Positions 53,945 through 63,207 of a stretch of 64,000 bases of DNA are shown here, one piece after another (the stretch's first letter is position 1; every line of letters begins with the position of its first letter). The DNA comes from Pseudomonas mucoides (GTDB lineage Bacteria; Pseudomonadota; Gammaproteobacteria; Pseudomonadales; Pseudomonadaceae). Both the position numbers and the translations under genes were made by a program. The notes beneath the pieces were generated by a model, which saw only the letters and a program-made list of their open reading frames with translations, had not been told where the DNA came from and did not search any database. The DNA lies in the NCBI RefSeq assembly GCF_015461845.1, contig NZ_JACOPW010000002.1, positions 930,001 through 994,000 of the forward strand, in the 5' to 3' direction.

Positions 53945-56863
53945 ATGTCCTTGATAGTTCTACTGCTTCTGCCTTTTATCGGCAGCTGTCTGGCAGCCGT
54001 CCTGCCACACAACGCACGCAATACCGCCCCCCTGCTGGCCGGCCTGATCGCACTGATCGGCACGGTCCAGGTCGCGCTTCTGTATCCACAAATCGCCCAT
54101 GGCGGAGTGATCCGCGAAGAATTCTTCTGGCTGCCAAGCCTCGGCCTTAACTTCGTCCTGCGCCTGGACGGCTTCGCCTGGTTGTTCTCGATGCTGGTAC
54201 TGGGCATCGGCACGCTGGTGTCGTTGTACGCACGTTACTACATGTCGCCGGACGATCCGGTGCCCCGGTTCTTCGCGTTTTTCCTGGCGTTCATGGGCGC
54301 CATGCTCGGGCTGGTGATTTCCGGCAACCTGATCCAGATCGTGTTTTTCTGGGAGCTGACCAGCCTCTTCTCGTTCCTGCTGATCGGTTACTGGCACCAC
54401 CGCAGCGACGCGCGACGCGGCGCCTACATGGCGCTGATGGTCACCGGCGCAGGCGGTTTGTGCCTGCTGGCGGGGGTCATGCTCCTCGGCCATGTGGTCG
54501 GCAGCTATGACCTGGACAAGGTCCTGGCCGCCGGCGAGCTGATTCGCGCACATGCCCTCTACCCTATTCTGTTGCCCCTGATCCTGATTGGCGCCTTGAG
54601 CAAAAGCGCCCAATTCCCCTTCCACTTCTGGCTGCCCCACGCGATGGCGGCGCCGACACCGGTCTCGGCCTATCTGCACTCGGCGACCATGGTCAAGGCC
54701 GGGGTGTTTCTGCTGGCACGGCTGTGGCCGTCGCTGTCCGGCAGCGAAGAATGGTTCTACATCGTCAGCGGCGCCGGCGCCTGCACCCTGTTGCTGGGCG
54801 CGTACTGCGCGATGTTCCAGAACGACCTCAAAGGGCTGCTGGCCTATTCGACCATCAGCCACCTGGGCCTGATCACCCTGCTGCTGGGCTTGAACAGCCC
54901 GCTGGCGGCCGTCGCCGCAGTGTTCCACATTCTCAACCACGCGACCTTCAAGGCCTCGTTGTTCATGGCCGCCGGGATCATCGACCACGAAAGCGGCACC
55001 CGCGACATTCGCAAGCTCAGCGGCTTGATCAAGCTGATTCCGTTCACCGCCACCCTGGCCATGGTCGCCAGCGCCTCGATGGCCGGTGTGCCGCTGCTCA
55101 ACGGTTTCCTCTCGAAAGAAATGTTCTTCGCCGAAACCGTGTTCATCAATGCCACGGCCTGGGTCGAGTGGAGCCTGCCAATCGTCGCGACCATCGCCGG
55201 CACTTTCAGCGTCGCCTATTCGTTACGCTTCACCGTCGACGTGTTCTTCGGCCCGACCGCCACCGACCTGCCGCACACCCCGCACGAGCCGCCACGCTGG
55301 ATGCGTGCGCCGGTGGAATTGCTGGTGTTCACCTGCCTGGTGGTGGGGATGTTCCCGGCGCAAGTGGTCGGTTCCATTCTGGCCGCTGCGGCCCTGCCGG
55401 TGGTCGGAGGAACCCTGCCGGAATACAGCCTGGCGATCTGGCACGGCTTGAACGCGCCGATGATCATGAGCTTGATCGCCATGTCCGGCGGCATCGTGCT
55501 CTACCTGCTGTTGCGCAATCAGCTCAAGCGCGGGCGCTTCAAATACCCACCGGTGATTGGCCGGTTCAACGGCAAGCGCCTGTTCGAGCGCGGCCTGGTG
55601 ATCATGATGCGCCTGGCCCGTCGCCTGGTGCGCCGGATCAGCACCAACCGCCTGCAAACCCAATTGTTCCTGGTGGTCCTCGCCGCCGTGCTGGCCGGGC
55701 TGATCCCGATGCTTCACAGCAGCCTGAGCTGGGGTGACCGGCCGAAAATCCCCGGCTCCATCGTGTTCGTGACCCTGTGGCTGCTGGCGATTGCCTGCGC
55801 CCTCGGCGCAGCGTGGCAGGCCAAGTATCACCGGCTCGCGGCCCTGACCATGGTCAGCGTCTGCGGCCTGATGACCTGCGTAACCTTCGTCTGGTTCTCC
55901 GCGCCGGACCTGGCGTTGACGCAACTGGCGGTCGAAGTGGTGACCACGGTGCTGATCCTGCTGGGCCTGCGCTGGCTGCCACGCCGGATCGAAGAAGTCT
56001 CGCCACTGCCGAGCACCCTGCGCAAGGCGCGCATCCGGCGGATCCGCGACTTGCTGTTGTCGACCGGGGTCGGTGGCGGCATGGCCTTGCTGGCCTACGC
56101 GATGCTGACGCGCCAGACGCCCAACGATATTTCCTCGTTCTACCTCAGTCGCGCCCTGCCCGAAGGCGGCGGCAGCAACGTGGTCAACGTGATGCTGGTG
56201 GACTTCCGTGGCTTCGACACCTTGGGTGAAATCACCGTGCTGGTGGCCGTGGCCCTGACCGTGTTCGCCCTGCTGCGACGCTTCCGCCCGCCGAAAGAAA
56301 GCCTGCAGTTGCCGGCGCAGCAACGCCTGTTGGCACCGGACGTGGTCACTGACCTGGTCAACCCGCGCCACGCCAGCGACACCGCACTGGGTTTCATGAT
56401 GGTCCCGGCGGTGCTGGTACGCCTGTTGTTGCCGATTGCGCTGGTGGTGTCGTTCTACCTGTTCATGCGCGGGCACAACCAACCGGGCGGCGGTTTTGTC
56501 GCCGGGCTGGTGATGTCGGTGGCGTTCATCCTGCAATACATGGTCGCCGGCACGCAGTGGGTCGAGGCGCAAATGAGCCTGCGACCGCTGCGTTGGATGG
56601 GCACCGGGCTGCTGTTCGCCACGGTCACCGGGCTTGGAGCCATGGCGGTCGGTTATCCGTTCCTCACCACCCACACCTGGCATTTTTCATTGCCGGTACT
56701 GGGGGACATTCACATCGCCAGCGCGCTGTTTTTCGACATTGGCGTGTATGCCGTGGTGGTCGGTTCGACGCTGTTGATCCTCACCGCCCTCGCCCACCAA
56801 TCGGTTCGCGGCCACAAAACCGCGGCCCAGCCTAAACCCGTCGCCACGCAAGGAGCCGTCTGA
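53945..56863 (+). CDS. phaA: Cation/H+ antiporter fused subunit A-B (PhaA/MrpA)
   Basis: 972 aa. The N-terminal ~500 residues are a complex-I NuoL-like channel (FFWELTSLFSFLLIGYWHH, SAQFPFHFWLPHAMAAPTP, SATMVKAGVFLLARLW, FHILNHATFKASLFM) with the conserved Glu and Lys residues. A DUF4040-type segment follows (about 600-720), then a C-terminal MnhB domain (about 820-960: VSFYLFMRGHNQPGGGFVAGL). The fused A+B form (PhaAB) is usual in Pseudomonas and Rhizobium. It is the main subunit of a Na+ or K+/H+ antiporter in the inner membrane used for alkaline pH and salt tolerance. The next gene starts within its stop region (TGATG). Confidence 0.93.
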   Translation: MSLIVLLLLPFIGSCLAAVLPHNARNTAPLLAGLIALIGTVQVALLYPQIAHGGVIREEFFWLPSLGLNFVLRLDGFAWLFSMLVLGIGTLVSLYARYYMSPDDPVPRFFAFFLAFMGAMLGLVISGNLIQIVFFWELTSLFSFLLIGYWHHRSDARRGAYMALMVTGAGGLCLLAGVMLLGHVVGSYDLDKVLAAGELIRAHALYPILLPLILIGALSKSAQFPFHFWLPHAMAAPTPVSAYLHSATMVKAGVFLLARLWPSLSGSEEWFYIVSGAGACTLLLGAYCAMFQNDLKGLLAYSTISHLGLITLLLGLNSPLAAVAAVFHILNHATFKASLFMAAGIIDHESGTRDIRKLSGLIKLIPFTATLAMVASASMAGVPLLNGFLSKEMFFAETVFINATAWVEWSLPIVATIAGTFSVAYSLRFTVDVFFGPTATDLPHTPHEPPRWMRAPVELLVFTCLVVGMFPAQVVGSILAAAALPVVGGTLPEYSLAIWHGLNAPMIMSLIAMSGGIVLYLLLRNQLKRGRFKYPPVIGRFNGKRLFERGLVIMMRLARRLVRRISTNRLQTQLFLVVLAAVLAGLIPMLHSSLSWGDRPKIPGSIVFVTLWLLAIACALGAAWQAKYHRLAALTMVSVCGLMTCVTFVWFSAPDLALTQLAVEVVTTVLILLGLRWLPRRIEEVSPLPSTLRKARIRRIRDLLLSTGVGGGMALLAYAMLTRQTPNDISSFYLSRALPEGGGSNVVNVMLVDFRGFDTLGEITVLVAVALTVFALLRRFRPPKESLQLPAQQRLLAPDVVTDLVNPRHASDTALGFMMVPAVLVRLLLPIALVVSFYLFMRGHNQPGGGFVAGLVMSVAFILQYMVAGTQWVEAQMSLRPLRWMGTGLLFATVTGLGAMAVGYPFLTTHTWHFSLPVLGDIHIASALFFDIGVYAVVVGSTLLILTALAHQSVRGHKTAAQPKPVATQGAV

Positions 56864-57207
56864 TGGAAGAAGTCATCGCAATCGCCATCGGCGTGCTTGC
56901 GGCCTCCGGCGTCTGGCTGATCCTGCGGCCACGGACCTTTCAGGTGGTGATGGGCCTGTGCCTGCTGTCCTATGGCGTCAACCTGTTCATCTTCAGCATG
57001 GGCAGCCTGTTCATCGGCCGCGAGCCGATCATCAAGGATGGCGTGCCGCAAGACTTGTTGCATTACACCGATCCCCTGCCACAAGCACTGGTGCTGACCG
57101 CCATCGTGATCAGCTTCGCCATGACCGCATTGTTTCTGGTGGTACTGCTCGCTTCCCGGGGCTTGACCGGGACCGACCATGTGGATGGCCGGGAGCCTAA
57201 AGAATGA
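56863..57207 (+). CDS. phaC: Cation/H+ antiporter subunit C (PhaC/MnhC)
   Basis: 114 aa, three membrane segments, a NuoK homologue. GLCLLSYGVNLFIFSMG in TM2 and DPLPQALVLTAIVISFAMTA in TM3 are family blocks (Pro-Gln-Ala-Leu-Val-Leu-Thr-Ala-Ile-Val). Start overlaps the phaA stop; its own stop overlaps the phaD start by 4 bp. Confidence 0.93.
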   Translation: MEEVIAIAIGVLAASGVWLILRPRTFQVVMGLCLLSYGVNLFIFSMGSLFIGREPIIKDGVPQDLLHYTDPLPQALVLTAIVISFAMTALFLVVLLASRGLTGTDHVDGREPKE

Positions 57208-58889
57208 ATGCGATGACGCACCTGATCGCCGCACCGATTCTGCTGCCGCTGCTGACCGCCGCCATCATGTTGATGCTCGGCGAGAAACACCGTCCGCTGA
57301 AGGCCAAGATCAACCTGTTCTCCAGCCTGCTCGGCCTGGGAATTTCCGTGTTGCTGCTGCAATGGACACAAACCACTGGCGTGCCCGGTTCCATCGGCGT
57401 GTACCTGCCGGGCAACTGGCAAGTGCCGTTCGGCCTGGTGTTGGTGGTCGATCGGCTGTCGGCCTTGATGCTGGTGCTGACCGGGATCATCGGCGTCAGC
57501 GCCTTGCTGTTCGCCATGGCCCGTTGGGACGGCGCCGGTTCAAGCTTCCACGCGTTGTTCCAGATTCAATTGATGGGGTTGTACGGTGCGTTCCTGACCG
57601 CCGACCTGTTCAACCTGTTCGTGTTCTTCGAAGTGCTGCTGGCGGCGTCCTACGGCTTGATGCTGCACGGCTCGGGCCGGCCGCGGGTGTCGGCGGGGCT
57701 GCATTACATTTCGATCAACCTGTTGGCATCGTCGCTGTTCCTGATTGGCGCGGCGCTGATCTATGGCGTCACCGGCACACTGAACATGGCCGACCTGGCG
57801 CTGAAAATCCCGCTGGTGCCGGAAGCTGATCGCGGTTTGCTGCATGCTGGCGCGGGGATTCTCGCGGTGGCGTTTCTGGCCAAGGCCGGGATGTGGCCGC
57901 TGAACTTCTGGCTGGTGCCGGCCTACTCCTCGGCCAGCGCTCCGGTGGCGGCGATGTTCGCGATCATGACCAAGGTCGGTGTCTACACCTTGCTGCGCTT
58001 GTGGACGCTGCTGTTCTCCGGTCAGGCCGGGGCGTCCGCCTACTTTGGCGGCGACTGGCTGATCTACGGCGGCATGGCGACGATTGTCTGCGCGGCATTG
58101 GCGATTCTGGCGGCGCAACGCCTGGAAAAGATGGCCAGCCTGAGCATCCTGGTGTCGGCCGGGATCCTGCTGTCAGCCATTGGTTTCGCCCAGCCAAACC
58201 TGATCGCGGCGGCGCTGTTTTATCTGGTCAGCTCGACCCTGGCACTGAGTGCATTGTTCCTGCTGTCCGAGTTGATCGAGCGCTCGCGTTCGGTCAATGA
58301 ACTGCCGTTGTTCGACGACGCCGACCTGATTGCGCGACCGGCGCCGGCTGCGCAACCGCTCAAAGGCATCAACCTCGATGACGACCAGAAAGCGGTGGTC
58401 GGCCAGGTGATTCCCTGGACCATGGCCTTCCTCGGCCTGAGCTTTATTGCCTGCGCGCTGCTGATCATCGGCATGCCGCCGCTCTCCGGGTTCATCGGCA
58501 AGCTCACCCTGCTCAACGCCCTTCTCAATCCGTTGGGCCTGGGGAACGGCGTCGGCGAACCGGTATCGAATGCGGCGTGGGGGTTGCTGGCGTTGTTGAT
58601 TCTGTCGGGGCTCGCCTCGTTGATCGCATTCTCGCGCCTGGGCATCCAGCGCTTCTGGACCCCGCAAGAGCGCCCATCACCACTGCTGCGCCGCTTTGAA
58701 TGCGTGCCGATCATCGTCCTGCTGGGACTGAGCATTGCGTTGACCTTCAAGGCTGAACCGCTGCTGCGCTACACCCAAGCGGCCGCTGACGCTTTGAACA
58801 ACCCGCAGCAATACGTGATGGCCGTGCTCGGCACCCGTGCGGTGCCAAGCCCGGAAGCCAAGGCGGCGATGGCGGAGGTGCAACCATGA
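57204..58889 (+). CDS. phaD: Cation/H+ antiporter subunit D (PhaD/MnhD)
   Basis: 561 aa, 14 predicted segments, NuoN/M-like. Landmarks: LFNLFVFFEVLLAASYGLML (Glu in TM5 region), KAGMWPLNFWLVPAYSSASAP with the key Lys, and MTKVGVYTLLRLWTLLF. A hydrophilic insert at about 365-395 (LFDDADLIARPAPAAQ) lies between late segments. Second large channel subunit of the antiporter. ATGA overlaps on both sides. Confidence 0.93.
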   Translation: MNAMTHLIAAPILLPLLTAAIMLMLGEKHRPLKAKINLFSSLLGLGISVLLLQWTQTTGVPGSIGVYLPGNWQVPFGLVLVVDRLSALMLVLTGIIGVSALLFAMARWDGAGSSFHALFQIQLMGLYGAFLTADLFNLFVFFEVLLAASYGLMLHGSGRPRVSAGLHYISINLLASSLFLIGAALIYGVTGTLNMADLALKIPLVPEADRGLLHAGAGILAVAFLAKAGMWPLNFWLVPAYSSASAPVAAMFAIMTKVGVYTLLRLWTLLFSGQAGASAYFGGDWLIYGGMATIVCAALAILAAQRLEKMASLSILVSAGILLSAIGFAQPNLIAAALFYLVSSTLALSALFLLSELIERSRSVNELPLFDDADLIARPAPAAQPLKGINLDDDQKAVVGQVIPWTMAFLGLSFIACALLIIGMPPLSGFIGKLTLLNALLNPLGLGNGVGEPVSNAAWGLLALLILSGLASLIAFSRLGIQRFWTPQERPSPLLRRFECVPIIVLLGLSIALTFKAEPLLRYTQAAADALNNPQQYVMAVLGTRAVPSPEAKAAMAEVQP

Positions 58890-59374
58890 AGCGCTTGTTC
58901 CCTGCTCCCTGGCTGTCCTTGGCACTCTTGCTGTTATGGCTGGTGCTGAACCAGTCGATCAGCCCTGGCAACCTTCTGCTCGGTGTGATGCTGGGTTTCT
59001 GCGCGCCGTTGATGATGCGCCGGTTGCGACCGCTGCCCATTCGAATTCGTCGTCCGGGGGTGATCCTGCGCTTGCTGCTGGTGGTCGGTCGCGATGTGGT
59101 GGTGTCCAACCTCGCCGTGGCCTGGGGCGTGCTGAACGCCGGTCGCCGTCCGCCCCGCTCGCGCTTCATCAAGGTGCCGCTGGACTTGCGCGATGCCAAT
59201 GGCCTCGCCGCGCTGTCGGCGATCTGCACCGTGGTGCCTGGCACCGTGTGGTCGGAACTGGCGCTTGATCGCAGCATCCTGTTGCTGCATGTGTTCGATC
59301 TGGATGACGAAGCGCTGTTCATCCAGCACTTCAAGGCGACCTATGAGCGCCCCTTGATGGAGATTTTCGAATGA
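58886..59374 (+). CDS. phaE: Cation/H+ antiporter subunit E (PhaE/MnhE)
   Basis: 162 aa. Two N-terminal membrane segments (about 8-48) and a soluble ferredoxin-like C-terminal part (about 80-160) with LALSAICTVVPGTVWSEL-type block and LLHVFDLDDE. Small accessory subunit of the antiporter. ATGA overlap with phaD and with phaF. Confidence 0.92.
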   Translation: MKRLFPAPWLSLALLLLWLVLNQSISPGNLLLGVMLGFCAPLMMRRLRPLPIRIRRPGVILRLLLVVGRDVVVSNLAVAWGVLNAGRRPPRSRFIKVPLDLRDANGLAALSAICTVVPGTVWSELALDRSILLLHVFDLDDEALFIQHFKATYERPLMEIFE

Positions 59375-59649
59375 GCGCATTGCTGTCGAACGCCATCCTG
59401 GCGAGCCTGTTCCTGTTTTCCGTGGCGATGATCCTGACGCTGCTGCGCCTGTTCAAAGGACCATCGGCCCAGGATCGGGTACTGGCGCTGGATTACCTGT
59501 ACATCATCGCAATGCTGATGATGCTGACGCTCGGCATTCGCTATGCCAGTGACACCTATTTCGAGGCGGCGCTGTTGATCGCCCTGTTCGGCTTCGTCGG
59601 CTCGTTTGCCCTGGCGAAATTCCTGCTGCGTGGCGAGGTGATCGAATGA
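59371..59649 (+). CDS. phaF: Cation/H+ antiporter subunit F (PhaF/MnhF)
   Basis: 92 aa, three membrane segments. GPSAQDRVLALDYLYIIAM has the conserved Asp-Arg pair at the membrane edge and FVGSFALAKFLLRGEVIE is the usual C-terminus. Overlaps phaE and phaG by 4 bp each. Confidence 0.93.
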   Translation: MSALLSNAILASLFLFSVAMILTLLRLFKGPSAQDRVLALDYLYIIAMLMMLTLGIRYASDTYFEAALLIALFGFVGSFALAKFLLRGEVIE

Positions 59650-60008
59650 CTGACGAACTGTCGCTGTGGGTTGAGATTCCAGTGGCGATTCTGCTGCTGC
59701 TCAGCAGTCTGTTTGCGCTCATTGGCGCCATTGGACTGGTGCGGATGAAGGATTACTTCCAGCGCATGCACCCGCCGGCGTTGGCCTCGACATTGGGTGC
59801 ATGGTGCGTGGCACTGGCATCGATCATTTACTTTTCGGCACTCAAATTGGGGCCGGTGCTGCATGCGTGGCTGATTCCGATTCTATTGGCGATTACCGTG
59901 CCGGTGACGACCTTGTTGCTGGCTCGGGCGGCGTTGTTTCGCAAGCGCATGGCTGGGGATGATGTGCCGGCTGAGGTGAGTAGTCGGCGGAGTGAGAGGG
60001 GGAGCTGA
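59646..60008 (+). CDS. phaG: Cation/H+ antiporter subunit G (PhaG/MnhG)
   Basis: 120 aa, three membrane segments with FALIGAIGLVRMKDYFQRMHPPALA (in parts), the signature of MnhG. Last gene of the operon; the polar Arg/Ser-rich tail (SSRRSERGS) is ordinary. A REP pair follows. Confidence 0.92.
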   Translation: MTDELSLWVEIPVAILLLLSSLFALIGAIGLVRMKDYFQRMHPPALASTLGAWCVALASIIYFSALKLGPVLHAWLIPILLAITVPVTTLLLARAALFRKRMAGDDVPAEVSSRRSERGS

Positions 60009-60059
60009 ATCCGGGGATTTGTATTGACTGGGAGGGCCTCATCGTCGGAACGCCGCCCG

Positions 60060-60130
60060 GAGCCTGCTCGCGATAGCGGTGGGACAGTCGGTATTGATGT
60101 GACTGATCCACCGCTATCGCGAGCAGGCTC
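60060..60130. repeat. Inverted REP pair with 23-bp perfect arms
   Basis: Units at 60060-60082 and 60108-60130 are perfect reverse complements over 23 bp with a 25-nt spacer; the core is CCTGCTCGCGATAGCGGTGG. It lies between phaG and the convergent HAD gene and likely blocks read-through or protects mRNA ends. Confidence 0.88.
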
Positions 60131-60140
60131 ACTCCTACTG

Positions 60141-60809
60141 TTAGATTTGCTTCAGGCGGAGATATTGGTCGGGATCCACGGATGCGCTGACCGACTGATA
60201 GTTGGCCAACAGGGCATGTTGTGTCTGGATCGGGTGCTCATGCGTTTCAGTGATAATCACCAAATCCGCCCCCGCCGCTTCTGCCGCGAGAATGCCTACA
60301 GGGGCATCTTCAAAGATCAGGCAATCCGTCACCTCGACACCCAGCCGCTTGGCGGCCAACCGATACCCCGCTGGATCCGGTTTCCCGGCGCTGACCTCTT
60401 CAGCCGTCACCATGACATCCGGCTCGGGAATGCCCGCCGCCGCCATCCGGCGCAACGCCAGCGTTCTGGGCGCGGACGTCACGATTGCCCATTGACCGGC
60501 CGGCAAGGACCGAAGGAATGCCGCCGCACCACGAACCTCGACAACCCCCTCCACGTCTTCTATTTCTGCCTCGGTAATCCACGCCGCTTCAGCTTCGGCA
60601 TCTACACCCGGCAACCCCTGTCGGTTCACCGTGTCGATGGCGCGGACGCCGTGAATGGTTGGCAGGAAGGACGCAACATCCACCCCGTGGCGCACGGCCC
60701 AGATCGTCCAGATCCGCTCGGCGGCGGCAATGGAATTGAGCACGGTGCCGTCCATGTCGAACAGGAACGCGCGGTACGGTGTGTTGAAAACGGATCGATG
60801 AGCAGACAA
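60141..60809 (-). CDS. HAD-family sugar-phosphatase-like hydrolase
   Basis: 222 aa. HAD motif I FDMDGTVLNS with nucleophile Asp18 and Asp20, a helical cap domain (about 25-90), motif II VTSAP, motif III GKPDPAGY and motif IV FEDAPVGILAAEAAG. The layout matches the YfbT/GPP1 group, which act on small sugar phosphates or glycerol phosphate. A cytosolic phosphatase of unknown physiological substrate. Stands alone, ending 10 bp from the REP pair. Confidence 0.87.
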   Translation of the reverse strand: MSAHRSVFNTPYRAFLFDMDGTVLNSIAAAERIWTIWAVRHGVDVASFLPTIHGVRAIDTVNRQGLPGVDAEAEAAWITEAEIEDVEGVVEVRGAAAFLRSLPAGQWAIVTSAPRTLALRRMAAAGIPEPDVMVTAEEVSAGKPDPAGYRLAAKRLGVEVTDCLIFEDAPVGILAAEAAGADLVIITETHEHPIQTQHALLANYQSVSASVDPDQYLRLKQI

Positions 60810-60898
60810 GGATGAGCTTCCTCTCGCAAGGGCCTGGCGGGTGTGCCGAGCAATGTAGCATTTACTTGCGAGACGGACTCATGCAGCGCAATAACGTT

Positions 60899-61306
60899 TC
60901 AGCTGAAGGGTTTGGACTTCAAGGCGTCCTTGACGCAGTCGAGCAGTTGGCCGAGTGCCCAGGGCTTTTTGATGAACGAAACGGGATGCCTGACACCGGA
61001 GCTTTCCGGGGTTTCGAAACCGGACATGATCATGATCGGTTTGTCGGGCCAGCGGTCGCCAAACTGATTGGCCAGGTCAGCGCCATTGAGCTTGCCCGGC
61101 ATGGTGATGTCGGTGAGCAACAGGCGGACGTTGTCCGAGTGTTGCTCCAGGTAAGCGGAAGCGGCGTCCGCGCTGGTCTGTGGCTGAACCACAAAACCCT
61201 CTTCCTGAAGAATTTCGCAGAGAAACTCCAGGATCAACGGGTCATCCTCGACCACCAGAATCAACCCGCCAGTTACGTTCGTGCCCACCGTCGATACTGG
61301 CCCCAT
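60899..61306 (-). CDS. Single-domain response regulator
   Basis: 135 aa from the ATG at 61306; a GTG start 8 codons upstream is possible. CheY-like receiver: acidic pair EDD at 20-22, phosphoacceptor Asp66 in LLLTDITMPG, Ser in IMSGFE and Lys in FIKKPW. No output domain, so it acts by protein-protein contact. The FIKKPW form and LNGADLANQ block resemble receivers found at the C-terminus of hybrid kinases. No kinase gene is adjacent. Confidence 0.88.
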   Translation of the reverse strand: MGPVSTVGTNVTGGLILVVEDDPLILEFLCEILQEEGFVVQPQTSADAASAYLEQHSDNVRLLLTDITMPGKLNGADLANQFGDRWPDKPIMIMSGFETPESSGVRHPVSFIKKPWALGQLLDCVKDALKSKPFS

Positions 61307-61350
61307 GATTTCAACACTCCCTGAATACACCCATGATTTTGCGCAATAAA

Positions 61351-61379
61351 TCCGCTGCCTATCAGGTATGAGCAGCGGA
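61351..61379 (-). terminator. Terminator-like hairpin after the GMC gene
   Basis: TCCGCTGC / GCAGCGGA perfect 8-bp arms with a 13-nt loop; on the minus strand it is followed by TTTATTG. It lies between the end of the GMC oxidoreductase gene and the response regulator start, both read leftward. Confidence 0.6.
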
Positions 61380-61418
61380 CTTGGCGGAAATTCATTTTTG
61401 ATACAGGAGACGACGAAA

Positions 61419-63026
61419 TCAGGCGTCCTGCAAAATCAGGTCGGCGCCCTTCTCGGCCACCATCAGCACCGCCGCATGGGTATTGCCCGACGTCACGTTA
61501 GGAAAAATCGACGCATCGACGATGCGCAATCCCTCAAGACCATGGACTTTCAAACGCGGGTCGACCACGGACGTCTGCTCGTCCGAACCCATGGCGCAGG
61601 AACCACACAGGTGGTAAATCGAACCACTGTTTTCGCGGAAATACTGCAGCATCTGCTCGTCGGTTTCGACGACCGGCCCCGGCAACACTTCTTCAACCGT
61701 GATGCCCTTGAGCGCCGGTGCCTGCATGATCTTGCGCATCAAGCGGCTGCCCTGAATGACCTCGTCGATGTCCTTCTGGGTGCTCAAGTAATTCGGATCA
61801 ATCAGTGCGGTGTCCCGGGGATTTTTCGAGGCGATCTCGATGTGCCCGCGACTGGTCGGTCGGCATGGGTTGAAGCACAACAGGAAGCCTGAGTACGGCT
61901 CCGGTTTGAGGCTGGCCTTGTTGTTTTTCGGGATCTGGTACGACAGCGGGTTGAAGTACAGCTGCAGGTTGGGGTTGGTTTGCTGCTCGTTGCCACGGAA
62001 GAATCCGCCGGCCTGATTGACGCTCATCGCCAGCGCGCCCTTGCGGGTGAACAGGTATTTCAGACCGAGTTTGAACTGACCGAACAGTGAACTCAGCTCA
62101 TCGTTGAGCGTCGGGATATTGGCCTTGTAGTAATAGCTGGCGCACAGATGATCCTGCAGGTTCTGACCCACCGCCGGCAGGTGCTTGACCATCGGGATGT
62201 TGTGCTTGGCCAGCAGCGCCTGATCCGCGACACCGGACAGTTGCAGGATCTTCGGCGTGTCCACCGCACCAGCGCAAAGAATCACTTCTTTGTTGGCGGT
62301 GAAGGTTCGCACCACGCCGTGCTGGGTAATGGAAATTCCAGTTGCGCGGCCGTTATCGAACAGCACTCGGTCCACCAGGGCGTAGTGCTCGACAGTCAGG
62401 TTCGGCCGGCTCAGGGCCGGGTGCAAATGGGCAAAGCTGCTGGAGCAACGCTGGCCATTTTTGGTGTTGACGTCGTAAATGCCCGAACCTTCGAATTTCG
62501 GCCCGTTGAAGTCGTCGCTGTGCGGGTAACCGAGTTCATCGCAACCTTTGAGGAACACATCGCAGATCGGATGGGTCTGGCCCTTCATCGGCGTGATACT
62601 GATCGGGCCGCTGCCGCCGTGGTATTCGCTGTCGCCCAGCGGATGGTTTTCCAGTTTGCGGAAATACGGCAACACATCTTTAAAGCCCCAGCCTTCGTTG
62701 CCGTTGGCCGCCCAATCATCAAAGTCGTGGGCCTGGCCACGGACATAGATCATCGCGTTGATCGAACCCGAACCGCCCTGCACTTTGCCGCGTGGGGCGT
62801 AAATTTCGCGGTTGCTCAATTGCTTTTGTGGCTGGCTGTAGTACATCCAGTTGAAGGTTGGGTTGTAATACATTTTGGCGAAGCCGACCGGAATCTTGAA
62901 CCACAAGGAACTGTCCTTGCCGCCCGCTTCCAGCAGCAACACCGAATGTTTGCCATTGGCCGAGAGCCGGTTGGCCAGAATGCAGCCTGCGGCGCCAGCG
63001 CCAGCGATGATGTAGTCGTAAGTCAT
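61419..63026 (-). CDS. GMC-family FAD oxidoreductase (choline/alcohol dehydrogenase-like)
   Basis: 535 aa. FAD motif DYIIAGAGAAGCILANRLS at 4-22 with the acidic end LLLEAGG, GMC signature 1 GKVQGGSGSINAMIYVRG, signature 2 GAVDTPKILQLSGV (about 252-265) and the active-site His-containing C-terminal SGNTHAAVLMVAEKGADLI. No signal peptide. It oxidises an alcohol with FAD; choline dehydrogenase, alkanol dehydrogenase and polyethylene-glycol dehydrogenase are all in this clade, and the sequence does not decide between them. It lies downstream of, and co-directional with, an enolase-superfamily gene, with a REP pair between. Confidence 0.88.
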   Translation of the reverse strand: MTYDYIIAGAGAAGCILANRLSANGKHSVLLLEAGGKDSSLWFKIPVGFAKMYYNPTFNWMYYSQPQKQLSNREIYAPRGKVQGGSGSINAMIYVRGQAHDFDDWAANGNEGWGFKDVLPYFRKLENHPLGDSEYHGGSGPISITPMKGQTHPICDVFLKGCDELGYPHSDDFNGPKFEGSGIYDVNTKNGQRCSSSFAHLHPALSRPNLTVEHYALVDRVLFDNGRATGISITQHGVVRTFTANKEVILCAGAVDTPKILQLSGVADQALLAKHNIPMVKHLPAVGQNLQDHLCASYYYKANIPTLNDELSSLFGQFKLGLKYLFTRKGALAMSVNQAGGFFRGNEQQTNPNLQLYFNPLSYQIPKNNKASLKPEPYSGFLLCFNPCRPTSRGHIEIASKNPRDTALIDPNYLSTQKDIDEVIQGSRLMRKIMQAPALKGITVEEVLPGPVVETDEQMLQYFRENSGSIYHLCGSCAMGSDEQTSVVDPRLKVHGLEGLRIVDASIFPNVTSGNTHAAVLMVAEKGADLILQDA

Positions 63027-63088
63027 GCAGGGTTACCGCGTAAGTCGTTGTACAAAAAAACCACCCATCCATCAGTCAAAACGCGATC

Positions 63089-63182
63089 CCTGTGGGAGCG
63101 AGCTTGCTCGCGAAGGCGCCGTGTCAGTCAACCTTAATGCTGAATGTCAGGCCTTCATCGCGAGCAAGCTCGCTCCCACAGG
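63089..63182. repeat. Inverted REP pair with 25-bp perfect arms
   Basis: Units at 63089-63113 and 63158-63182 are perfect reverse complements over 25 bp with a 44-nt spacer; class TGTGGGAGCGAGCTTGCTCGC. It lies between the GMC gene start and the end of the upstream enolase-superfamily gene. Confidence 0.88.
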
Positions 63183-63207
63183 TTTTGCGAGTGGGCGGCA
63201 AATCCGC

